Translations under genes and position numbers: made by a program
The notes under the pieces: generated by a model
What the model was told of the DNA's origin: nothing
Databases searched by the model: none
The model's input: only the letters and a program-made list of their open reading frames with translations
In this document: in pieces, positions 19,984 through 29,616 of the stretch
Layout of the letters: each line of letters starts with the position of its first letter
How positions within the stretch are numbered: the stretch's first letter is position 1
Source: Accumulibacter sp964420975
Lineage (GTDB): Bacteria; Pseudomonadota; Gammaproteobacteria; Burkholderiales; Rhodocyclaceae
NCBI GenBank assembly: GCA_964420975.1
Contig: CAYQVH010000001.1
Coordinates: 62,001-126,000, forward strand
Direction: 5' to 3'
DNA: 64,000 nucleotides

Positions 19984-21570
19984 ATGAGTCAACTGATTGA
20001 AGTGAAGGTCCCCGACATCGGCGACTTCCACGACGTGCCGGTGATCGAGATTTGTGTCGTCGTCGGTGATGTGGTCAAGGTCGACGAGGCGCTGGTCACG
20101 CTGGAATCGGACAAGGCGACGATGGACGTACCCTCGTCAGCCGCCGGGGTGGTGCGCGAAATCCGCGTTTCGCTTGGCGAAAAGGTTTCGCAGGGGAGCG
20201 TCGTGGTCGTTCTCGAAACAGCGGCGCCAGCCGCCGCGACGACGCCGGAACCAACGCCCGTAACGGCGACACCAGCGGCAACAACGGTCGCTGCGGTCGA
20301 CGTCACGGTTCCCGACCTCGGCGATTTCCACGACGTGCCGGTGATCGACGTTTGTGTCAAAGTCGGCGACACGGTCAAGGTCGACGACCCGCTGGTGACG
20401 CTGGAGTCGGACAAGGCGACGATGGACGTGCCCTCGTCGACCGCCGGCGTCATTGCCGAGATCCGCGTCAAGCTCGGCGACAAGGTCTCACAGGGGACCG
20501 TCGTCGCCGTCGTCGCGACCGGTGGCGCGCCGGCAGCAACGGTGGCCGAGGCGCCCACCACGACGGCCGCGGTGGCTGTTCCCACGGCGATGGCGGCGAC
20601 GCCCCCGCCGGCCGTCGTGACCCCCCTGACCCCCGGCCTGCCGCTGGGCGGCCGCACCCACGCCAGTCCGGCGGTACGCCTGCTGGCGCGCGAACTCGGC
20701 GTCGACCTCCGGCAGGTTACGGCCACCGGTCCCAAGGGCCGCCTCCTGAAAACCGACGTCACGGCGTACGTCAAGGGCGTGCTGACAGCGACACCCGAAC
20801 GCGCCGCGGCTGCTTCCGCGCCGGCACTTGGCGGCGGTCTTGACCTGCTGCCCTGGCCGAAAGTCGACTTCGCCAAGTTTGGACCGGTCGAAGTCAGGTC
20901 GCTGGCCCGTATTCGCAAGATTTCGGCGCAAAACCTTGCCCGTAACTGGGTGATGATTCCCGCCGTTACCTACCACGAAGACGCCGACATTACCGATCTC
21001 GAAGCGTTCCGCGTCGCCATCAACCGCGAGAACGAGAAATCCGGCCTCAAGCTGACGATGCTCGCTTTCCTGATCAAGGCGTGCGCGGTGGCTTTGAAGA
21101 AGTACCCCGAGTTCAACAGCTCGCTCGACGGCGACAACCTGATCCTCAAGCAGTACTGCCACATCGCCTTCGCCGCGGATACACCGAACGGGCTCGTCGT
21201 GCCGGTGATCAAGGACGCCGACCGGAAGTCGGTCATCGAACTGGCGACCGAAAGCGGTGAGCTGGCGAGAAAGGCGCGCGACGGCAAACTCGCACCGAGC
21301 GACATGTCCGGCGCCTGCTTTACGATTTCCAGCCTCGGCGGCATTGGCGGCACGGTCTTTTCACCGATTATCAACGCCCCCGAAGTCGCCATTCTCGGCG
21401 TCAACAAATCAGTAATGAAGCCGGTGTGGAACGGCCGCGAATTTGTTCCGCGGCTGATCCTGCCCTTGTCGCTGACCGCCGACCATCGCGTCATCGACGG
21501 CGCCGCGGCGACGCGCTTCAACGTCTACCTTGCGCAGTTGCTCGCCGACCTGCGGCGCGTACTGCTCTGA
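19984..21570 (+). CDS. aceF: Dihydrolipoamide acetyltransferase E2 (two lipoyl domains)
   Basis: E2 is the core of the pyruvate dehydrogenase complex; it carries acetyl groups on lipoyl lysines and passes them to CoA. The 528 residues comprise lipoyl domain 1 (about 1-78) and domain 2 (about 101-178), each with ESDKATMDVPSS holding the lipoylated Lys. Ala/Pro/Thr-rich linkers join them to an E3/E1-binding domain (about 220-262, THASPAVRLLARELGV) and a catalytic domain (about 290-528) with active-site DHRVIDGA (His about 501). The two lipoyl domains are encoded by near-duplicate DNA offset by exactly 300 bases. Confidence 0.98.
   Translation: MSQLIEVKVPDIGDFHDVPVIEICVVVGDVVKVDEALVTLESDKATMDVPSSAAGVVREIRVSLGEKVSQGSVVVVLETAAPAAATTPEPTPVTATPAATTVAAVDVTVPDLGDFHDVPVIDVCVKVGDTVKVDDPLVTLESDKATMDVPSSTAGVIAEIRVKLGDKVSQGTVVAVVATGGAPAATVAEAPTTTAAVAVPTAMAATPPPAVVTPLTPGLPLGGRTHASPAVRLLARELGVDLRQVTATGPKGRLLKTDVTAYVKGVLTATPERAAAASAPALGGGLDLLPWPKVDFAKFGPVEVRSLARIRKISAQNLARNWVMIPAVTYHEDADITDLEAFRVAINRENEKSGLKLTMLAFLIKACAVALKKYPEFNSSLDGDNLILKQYCHIAFAADTPNGLVVPVIKDADRKSVIELATESGELARKARDGKLAPSDMSGACFTISSLGGIGGTVFSPIINAPEVAILGVNKSVMKPVWNGREFVPRLILPLSLTADHRVIDGAAATRFNVYLAQLLADLRRVLL
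20005..20213 (+). repeat. Lipoyl-domain coding repeat, copy 1
   Basis: This is the first of three DNA segments encoding almost the same lipoyl domain. It shares long identical stretches with the copies at 20305-20513 (exactly 300 bases away) and 21607-21815 in lpdA. Conservation is strongest around the codons for ESDKATMDV, where identity extends to the nucleotide level. Confidence 0.8.
20305..20513 (+). repeat. Lipoyl-domain coding repeat, copy 2
   Basis: Second copy in aceF, closest to copy 1 at the nucleotide level. Differences are mostly at third codon positions and in the variable loop after the lipoyl Lys. Confidence 0.8.
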
Positions 21571-21585
21571 CCGGAGGAACGCATC

Positions 21586-23325
21586 ATGAGTCAGCTCATT
21601 GAAGCCGTCGTCCCGGATATCGGCGACTACCATGACGTACCGGTGATCGACCTCTGTGTGGGCGTCGGCGACACGGTCAAGATCGACGACGCCTTGGTCA
21701 CCCTGGAATCGGACAAGGCGACGATGGACGTCCCGAGCGCGGTCGCCGGAGTCGTCCGCGAGCTTCGGGTGGCGCTCGGCGACAAGGTTTCGGCGGGCTC
21801 GGTCATTGCACTGATCGAAGCCGCAGCGGTCAGCCAGCCGGCGGCCCCCGCCGCACCGGCGGCGTCACCGCAACCCGTGGCGCCGGCGCCGACCGCAGCC
21901 CCGTCCTTTATCGGCCAAGCCGACGTCGACTGCGAAGTGCTCGTCCTCGGCGCCGGACCCGGCGGCTACTCGGCGGCGTTCCGCAGCGCCGACCTTGGTA
22001 TGAAGACCGTCCTCGTCGAGCGTTATCCGACGCTCGGCGGCGTTTGCCTCAACGTCGGCTGCATCCCGTCGAAGGCGCTGCTGCACATCGCTGCCGTGCT
22101 CGAAGAAGCGCAGCACCTGGCCGACTGCGGCGTCAGCTTCGGTGCCCCGACCGTGCATCTCAACCAGCTGCGCGCGCACAAGGAAAAAGTTGTCGGCAAG
22201 CTGACCGGCGGCCTGACCGGAATGGCCAAGGGGCGCAAAGTCGACGTCGTCCACGGTGTCGGGCGGTTTCTCGGCGCCCACCACCTCGAAGTGACGCTCG
22301 CCGCCGGCGGCCGGCAAGTGATCCGCTTTGCCAAGGCGATCATCGCCGCCGGCTCGCAGGCCGTCGCGCTGCCGTTCATGCCCAACGACGACCCGCGCGT
22401 CGTCGATTCGACCGGCGCCCTCGAACTGCGCCAGCAACCGAAGCGCCTGCTGGTTATCGGCGGCGGGATCATCGGCCTGGAAATGGCGACCGTCTACTCG
22501 GCACTCGGCGCCCGCATTACGGTCGTCGAACTGGCGTCGATGCTGATGCTCGGCGCCGACCGCGATCTGGTCAAGGTCTGGGAGAAGAAGAACGCGCATC
22601 GGTTCGAGCGGGTGCTGCTCAACACCGGCGTCGTCGCCGCCCGTCCAACCGACGCCGGCATCGAAGTGACCTACAGCAACGACGAGAAGGACTGCTTCGA
22701 CCTCGTGCTGGTCGCCGTCGGCCGCGCGCCGAATGGCCGCAAACTCGGCGCCGAGAAAGCCGGCGTCGTCGTCGACGAACGCGGCTTCATCCCCGTCGAC
22801 CGCCAGATGCGCAGCAACGTCGCGCACATTTTCGCCATCGGCGACGTCGTCGGCCAGCCGATGCTCGCCCACAAGGCGGTGCACGAGGCGCACGTCGCCG
22901 CCGAGGCTGCGCACGGCGGCAAACGCTGCTTCGATGCACTGCAGATTCCGTCGGTCGCCTATACCGATCCCGAAGTCGCGTGGGCCGGCAAGACCGAGGA
23001 CCAATGCCGCGCCGAAGGCATCAAGTACGGCAAGAGTGTGTTCCCCTGGGCAGCGTCGGGACGCGCGCTGGCCAATGGCCGCGAAGAAGGCTTCACCAAG
23101 CTGATCTTCGACGACGACTCGCACCGCGTCATTGGCGGCGGCATCGTCGGCACCCACGCCGGCGACCTGATCGGCGAAATCTGCCTCGCCATCGAGATGG
23201 GATGCGACGCCGCCGACATCGGCCACACCATCCATCCGCACCCGACGCTCGGCGAGTCAATTGGCCTGGCGGCCGAGGTTTTCGAGGGCGTGTGCACCGA
23301 TCTGCCGGCGGCGAAGAAAAAGTAG
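21586..23325 (+). CDS. lpdA: Dihydrolipoyl dehydrogenase E3 with N-terminal lipoyl domain
   Basis: This FAD enzyme reoxidises E2 dihydrolipoamide with NAD+. The 579 residues are about 110 longer than plain E3. The extension is a lipoyl domain (about 1-78, ESDKATMDVPSA) plus an Ala/Pro linker (to about 105), an arrangement known from Neisseria and other betaproteobacteria. The E3 part shows the FAD motif VLGAGPGGYSAAF, the redox disulfide GGVCLNVGC (Cys154 and Cys159), the NAD motif VIGGGIIGLEMA, and the C-terminal HPHPTLGES with the catalytic His. It lies 15 bases after aceF with ribosome-binding site GGAGG. Confidence 0.98.
   Translation: MSQLIEAVVPDIGDYHDVPVIDLCVGVGDTVKIDDALVTLESDKATMDVPSAVAGVVRELRVALGDKVSAGSVIALIEAAAVSQPAAPAAPAASPQPVAPAPTAAPSFIGQADVDCEVLVLGAGPGGYSAAFRSADLGMKTVLVERYPTLGGVCLNVGCIPSKALLHIAAVLEEAQHLADCGVSFGAPTVHLNQLRAHKEKVVGKLTGGLTGMAKGRKVDVVHGVGRFLGAHHLEVTLAAGGRQVIRFAKAIIAAGSQAVALPFMPNDDPRVVDSTGALELRQQPKRLLVIGGGIIGLEMATVYSALGARITVVELASMLMLGADRDLVKVWEKKNAHRFERVLLNTGVVAARPTDAGIEVTYSNDEKDCFDLVLVAVGRAPNGRKLGAEKAGVVVDERGFIPVDRQMRSNVAHIFAIGDVVGQPMLAHKAVHEAHVAAEAAHGGKRCFDALQIPSVAYTDPEVAWAGKTEDQCRAEGIKYGKSVFPWAASGRALANGREEGFTKLIFDDDSHRVIGGGIVGTHAGDLIGEICLAIEMGCDAADIGHTIHPHPTLGESIGLAAEVFEGVCTDLPAAKKK
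21607..21815 (+). repeat. Lipoyl-domain coding repeat, copy 3 (in lpdA)
   Basis: Third copy of the lipoyl-domain segment, now at the start of lpdA. Its similarity to the aceF copies suggests duplication within the operon or ongoing gene conversion. Confidence 0.75.
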
Positions 23326-23679
23326 GCGCGGCGTCATCGTTTCTCTGCATCGGAAACCTGATTAGCAATGAACGTCAGCCATCCGCATCTGGCGCAGGGG
23401 CTGTGAAGCGGTCGAAGCGGCCAGCTTGGGGAGTCGGCTAGAGGATTATCCGGTCGGAACCACAGGTAGAGTGGCGAACAGGCTTTCGCCTGCCGTCCCT
23501 CATCAACCATGCATGCGGACACCGCGAGGCGGTGAGCGACGCCGAAGCGGAGTCCACTCGCTTCTCAGGTAGACTAGCCGCCAACCTGTCAGCGCTTACC
23601 GCCGCTCCGATCCGGTCGAAACCGCTCCTGGCTCGGACCCGCGGCAGGCCCCCCACCCATTTGAGTCAGGAATCCCGTC
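23326..23679. other. Intergenic region between lpdA and the adenylate cyclase gene
   Basis: No gene is supported in these 354 bases. Short open frames have no family features or ribosome-binding sites. I find no clear terminator for the pyruvate dehydrogenase operon and no strong promoter, although TAGACT near 23571 could be a weak -10 box for the cyclase. Confidence 0.5.
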
Positions 23680-24906
23680 ATGTCGGCCTCCGCCACCGGC
23701 CAGGAAGTGGTATTCACCGATGTCGCCTTTCGCAACTATCGGCGACAACGCGCCGAACGTCTGTTGCAGATCGGCGTCGCATTTCTGTTTGCCTACGTCG
23801 TCGCCTGGAGTGCGCTCGCGGTGTATCGCGGCGACCTTGCCACCTTGCTGCTGCAAGGCGTGTCGCTGTCGGCGGCCGCCGCCGTCAGCACCCTGCTCGC
23901 CCGCCGCAAGCTCGGCCTCGCCAGCCACGTCTATTTTCTGACCGTGATTCCGGTGGTCGCGCTGCTGATCGCGCTCGAAGGGATCCAGGGCCCGTTTCGC
24001 AGCATGAGTCACTATCACCTGTTGCCGCTAATTCTCGGCGCGCACTTGCTGTTTTTCGAGTATGGCGTGCGCTGGCGGGCGACGTACGTCGTCGTCTGTG
24101 CGCTGCTTTTCGTCGTCGTCGAACTCGGTCTGCTGACCCTGCCGCCGCTCGGTATCCCGTACCCGGTCGAACTGCAGCAAACCGGCCGCTGGCTACTCTT
24201 CTTTGCCAATCTCGCGTCGCTGGTGATCGTCGCCCGCCTGTTTGTCGCCGAGTTGGCCGAAGCCGAAAAACAGCTGGCCGCCGCCAATTCCCGCCTCGAA
24301 CAACTGCTCGAAAACATGCTGCCCGCGCCCATCAGCCAGCGCCTGCGCCGCGAGGGTCAGACCTTCGCCGACGCCTTCGCCGAATGCAGCGTTCTCTTTG
24401 CCGACCTCGTCGGATACACCGAACTCTCCGAATCCGACCCCGAAGTCGTTCGCCTGCTCGACCGGATCTTCTCGCGCTTCGACGACCTGACCGAACTGTG
24501 TGGCCTTGAAAAGATCAAGACCATCGGTGACGCTTACATGGTCGCCGCCGGCATTCCCGAGCCGCGCGCCGATCACGCCGTGGCCGCGGCCGACCTCGCG
24601 CTGCGTATGCAGCGGGCGATCACCGACTTCCCGGGACTCGCCATCCGTATCGGCATCAACTCGGGCGCGGTCGTCGCCGGCGTCATCGGCAAGAAGCGCT
24701 TCATCTACGATCTGTGGGGAGACACCGTGAACATCGCCGCCCGCATGGAATCGCAGGGAATCGCCGGCGAGATCCAGATCAGCGAGGCGACGCGCCGCTT
24801 GCTGCCGGCAGATTTCAGCTGCGAAGAGCGCGGAGAAATCGTCGTCAAGGGCAAAGGTCCGATGCGCGTTTACCTGTTGCGCCAACGCCTGCTTGCCGAC
24901 GCCTGA
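23680..24906 (+). CDS. Membrane-bound class III adenylate/guanylate cyclase
   Basis: The 408-residue protein has about six membrane helices in residues 28-200, a short coiled coil (EAEKQLAAANSRLEQLLENML) and a class III cyclase domain from about 220 to 400. The metal-binding Asp residues are in CSVLFADLVGYTELS and KTIGDAYMVAAG. RIGINSGAVVAGVIG and IYDLWGDTVNIAARMES are the other family motifs. KKRFIYD includes the Lys and Asp expected for ATP recognition, so cAMP is the likely product, although guanylate cyclase activity cannot be excluded. The six-helix region probably senses a membrane signal. No effector gene is adjacent. Confidence 0.92.
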   Translation: MSASATGQEVVFTDVAFRNYRRQRAERLLQIGVAFLFAYVVAWSALAVYRGDLATLLLQGVSLSAAAAVSTLLARRKLGLASHVYFLTVIPVVALLIALEGIQGPFRSMSHYHLLPLILGAHLLFFEYGVRWRATYVVVCALLFVVVELGLLTLPPLGIPYPVELQQTGRWLLFFANLASLVIVARLFVAELAEAEKQLAAANSRLEQLLENMLPAPISQRLRREGQTFADAFAECSVLFADLVGYTELSESDPEVVRLLDRIFSRFDDLTELCGLEKIKTIGDAYMVAAGIPEPRADHAVAAADLALRMQRAITDFPGLAIRIGINSGAVVAGVIGKKRFIYDLWGDTVNIAARMESQGIAGEIQISEATRRLLPADFSCEERGEIVVKGKGPMRVYLLRQRLLADA

Positions 24907-24958
24907 CGACAACTGTTGCCGGTCGCAAACGGCTCGTTGCCGTCAAGACGATCACGAC

Positions 24959-25858
24959 TTACTTCCGACCAACCTGCCAGACGCCGAGCAGAACCAGAGC
25001 GGCACCCAGGATCTGTGACGCCGAGACGGTTTCGTCCAGGAAGCCATAGCCCAGTGCGATCGTCAGAACCGGCCCCAGCGTACCGACCAGCGCGACGCGG
25101 GCGGCGCCTATGCGCGGAATCGCCGCCGATTGCCAGAAGACCGGCAGGACGGTCGAAAACACCGCCATCGCCGCACCCAGAAGATAGATCGTCGCCGGCT
25201 GCACGAGGTCGGAGGCGGGATGCGTGGAAAAGAAATGCAGCTGCGTGGCTGCGGTCGACACCAGCATCGCCAGCGCCGTAAAGCGCGCGGCGCCGAGTCG
25301 GGCAATGACGGTCGTGCTGCCGGCAAGATAGAGCGCGTAACAAAACGAGGAAGCGAGGACGAACGCCGCGCCGAGCAGAACCGACGACCGCTCGCCGGCG
25401 AACTGTATGTCGTGGGCAAAGGCGAGGCTGATTCCGGCATACGATAGCACCAGCGCCCAAACCTCGCGCCGCGTCAGCCGGTGCCCGAGAAAACACACGC
25501 CCAGCAGCAAGGTCAACGTCGGATAGGTGAATAGAATCAACCGCTCGAGCGCCGCGGAGATGTACTGCAGGCCGAGAAAGTCGAACAGGCTGGCAGCGTA
25601 ATAGCCGAGCAGTCCGAGCGCAAACAGCGCCAGCCAGTCTCGTCGGGTCAACGCCGGTGCCGAGCGAGTCGTGGCGAAGCTCATCCAGACGAAGAACGGC
25701 AGCGACAACGTCATGCGCAACGACAACAGCGTCACCGCATCGACCGGCGCCGCCAGATAGGCCAGCTTGACGAAGATCGCCTTGCACGAGAAACCGAGCG
25801 CCGACAAGACCGCAAGAGCGATCCCAAGACGTTCGGCGGACCAGGTTTTCCAGCGCAT
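24959..25858 (-). CDS. EamA/DMT-family transporter (RhaT-like)
   Basis: The 299-residue protein has ten predicted membrane helices in two EamA repeats (about 10-140 and 155-290). Typical features are LSALGFSCKAIFVKLAY in the first helix, YISAALERLILFTYPTLTLLLG at the end of the first repeat and LGAALVLLGVWQ in the last helix. ATG 25858 (MRWKTWSAERLG) was chosen over the longer open frame because the upstream part is Arg-rich and not family-like. Members export or import amino acids, sugars or other metabolites; the substrate here is unknown. Confidence 0.88.
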   Translation of the reverse strand: MRWKTWSAERLGIALAVLSALGFSCKAIFVKLAYLAAPVDAVTLLSLRMTLSLPFFVWMSFATTRSAPALTRRDWLALFALGLLGYYAASLFDFLGLQYISAALERLILFTYPTLTLLLGVCFLGHRLTRREVWALVLSYAGISLAFAHDIQFAGERSSVLLGAAFVLASSFCYALYLAGSTTVIARLGAARFTALAMLVSTAATQLHFFSTHPASDLVQPATIYLLGAAMAVFSTVLPVFWQSAAIPRIGAARVALVGTLGPVLTIALGYGFLDETVSASQILGAALVLLGVWQVGRK

Positions 25859-25971
25859 GCGGGCAACCAGCCTACGGGGTTGGCGAGAACCGTCGCCCGA
25901 CGGAAGTTTCCCTCGATAGCGACGATCGCTCGATTCTGCACCACGCGATCGAAAGTCGCTCGCCGGCCGGC

Positions 25972-26006
25972 CAAAAAAACACCGCGCCAGTGGTGACTGG
26001 CGCGGT
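25972..26006 (-). terminator. Rho-independent terminator of the PEP-CTERM gene
   Basis: A perfect 11-bp inverted repeat, ACCGCGCCAGT (25981-25991) and ACTGGCGCGGT (25996-26006), has a four-base loop. It is followed on the minus strand by a G and seven T residues (25973-25979). It lies 60 bases after the PEP-CTERM stop codon. Confidence 0.9.
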
Positions 26007-26065
26007 GCGTGGCGTCGTGTTGGCGGTCGCCGTCGAGGCCAAGCCGCCACACGGCACAGGTTGGA

Positions 26066-26908
26066 TCAGTCGCGCTGCCGCCTTCTCACGCCCAGCAGAC
26101 CAATCACGCCGGCGCCAAAGAGCACGATCGTTCCCGGTTCCGGCAGAACTTCTTCCGGCGTCCCGTAGGATTGGATGTAGTTCAGGGTGACCGACGCACC
26201 GGCCTCCAGCGTTTTCTCCCAGATGATCGCGATCCCGATATCCTGGTTGGCAAGATTCGGATCGTACGGAGTGGCGTAAACGCTATTTAATGTAGAAGCA
26301 TCAAAGATGCCCAAAGAGCCAGGCGTGAAGGTGAGGACGGCGGTCGGATCGGTCCGCGACCACTTCACCAGATCCGGAGGCGTTCCCGACGAGTTGGTGG
26401 CGATCGCGTACGCCGGCAGGACGTCGTTGAACGACGCGAAGCCGCCACCGCGAGGAATTCCCTGATCCGGATCGCCAGAGTCGAACCACTTGAACGTCTC
26501 TCTACTCGTCCCCCCATTGGTGACCACGGTGCTGATGTTGACGTCGAAGCCACTCAGCGAATAGGTGCGGATGTAGCTCAACGATCCCCAGGTGCCGCTG
26601 GCGACAATCGTCGTCGGCCCGCCCACCGTCGTCCCGGAAAATGGGTTGGAGACAGGGCCTGAACAACAGTTCGCATCTTCACGGCCGAAACCGGCGGAGC
26701 TGCTGATGCCAAAACCGATCGTCGGGGTGCCGAAGTTCCAGAAGCCGGCCGTCGCGTTGGTCACGTCTTTGATCGATCCGGTCGCATTGACGTCCAGCGT
26801 CAGCGTCCCGTTGCTCAGCGTCACCGCCTGGGCGGTCCCCAGGAAACCGACGCTTCCCAGCACTCCGCCGGCCAGGGCGAGAGCCTGTACTAGTTTGTTT
26901 CTCTTCAT
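26066..26908 (-). CDS. PEP-CTERM sorting-domain exported protein
   Basis: The 280-residue secreted protein has a signal peptide (MKRNKLVQALALAGGVLGSV...AQA, about 28 residues). A Gly/Ser/Thr-rich beta-type body contains one CC pair, and the tripartite C-terminal signal is LPEPGTIVLFGAGVIGLL followed by RRRQRD. PEP-CTERM signals are cleaved by exosortase (EpsH/XrtA-type) in exopolysaccharide-producing Gram-negative bacteria; the exosortase is not in this window. The body is otherwise unrecognised. The ribosome-binding site is CGAGG. It appears monocistronic, with a sigma-54-like promoter about 120 bases upstream and a strong terminator. Confidence 0.95.
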   Translation of the reverse strand: MKRNKLVQALALAGGVLGSVGFLGTAQAVTLSNGTLTLDVNATGSIKDVTNATAGFWNFGTPTIGFGISSSAGFGREDANCCSGPVSNPFSGTTVGGPTTIVASGTWGSLSYIRTYSLSGFDVNISTVVTNGGTSRETFKWFDSGDPDQGIPRGGGFASFNDVLPAYAIATNSSGTPPDLVKWSRTDPTAVLTFTPGSLGIFDASTLNSVYATPYDPNLANQDIGIAIIWEKTLEAGASVTLNYIQSYGTPEEVLPEPGTIVLFGAGVIGLLGVRRRQRD

Positions 26909-27028
26909 GGCTTACCTCGATGCAAAAAATCAAAAAGAAAATTGAGCCCTACGCGCCGTTCGACTCAGCGCCGTTTCTTGTTCTGCTGTTGGCTTGCGAG
27001 AACGTCCCCGAAACGTGCTAAACACTAA

Positions 27029-27043
27029 GCACGATCCGTGCCA
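27029..27043 (-). promoter_or_regulatory. Sigma-54-type (-24/-12) promoter of the PEP-CTERM gene
   Basis: On the minus strand the sequence reads TGGCAC-GGATC-GTGC. It fits the RpoN consensus TGGCAC-N5-TTGC at nine of ten positions with exact spacing. Transcription would start near 27017, giving a leader of about 110 bases. PEP-CTERM genes in floc-forming betaproteobacteria are known to depend on RpoN with the PrsK/PrsR two-component system. Confidence 0.7.
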
Positions 27044-27147
27044 TGCACGATATGTAACGAATATAAGGTGGTTTTTCACGCACAGCCGGGAACCGGGCGG
27101 TGCCGGAATGTAAAGAAAGTCGACGGCTTCGTCCGTCGCCACGAACG

Positions 27148-29115
<1,968 letters not shown>

Positions 29116-29130
29116 CTCCCCCTCTCCTCT

Positions 29131-29538
29131 TCAACCAGTCAGTTGCGCCCGCAGCCGGTCGGGAATCGGCACCGACTTGCCGCTCTCGACGTCCATCCAC
29201 ACGATTTTCGAGTCGCCGGTGGCGCAAATCGTCTCCTCGCCCTGCCGCCGGATCTCGTAGTAGGTCTGCACGCTGCTGCGGCCGGGAAGACCACAGAACA
29301 TCTTCACCTCGACGACGCCGGGATAGTTCAGCGGCACAAGGAAGGTGCACGCGGCGTTGATGATCACCGGCGCCGTACCCCGCGGAATGACTGGGTAGCC
29401 CGCCTGTTCGAGGTACTCAACGCGGCACTGTTCGGCGTAGCGGAAGTAGACCGTATTGTTGACGTGCCCGTAGGCGTCCATGTCTCCCCAGCGGATGGGA
29501 ATCAGGGTCGTGTGAACGAGCTTGCGCGGGCTGTGCAT
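29131..29538 (-). CDS. Hotdog-fold acyl-CoA thioesterase (4HBT/YbgC type)
   Basis: The 135-residue single hotdog domain carries the catalytic motif RWGDMDAYGHVNNTVYFRY near residues 16-34, in which the second Asp acts as nucleophile or base in the 4-hydroxybenzoyl-CoA thioesterase family. Members hydrolyse acyl-CoA thioesters; chain preference cannot be predicted. The ribosome-binding site is AAAGGAGACGCC. Its place between an acyl-CoA dehydrogenase and acetoacetyl-CoA synthetase suggests release of an acyl-CoA intermediate in the same pathway. Confidence 0.9.
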   Translation of the reverse strand: MHSPRKLVHTTLIPIRWGDMDAYGHVNNTVYFRYAEQCRVEYLEQAGYPVIPRGTAPVIINAACTFLVPLNYPGVVEVKMFCGLPGRSSVQTYYEIRRQGEETICATGDSKIVWMDVESGKSVPIPDRLRAQLTG

Positions 29539-29616
29539 GGCGTCTCCTTTGCGTCCGCGGCGAAAGAGTCCCCGACAGACTCCCGGCAGGTGGCCGGGCA
29601 GTCCGTCGGTGAAGGA

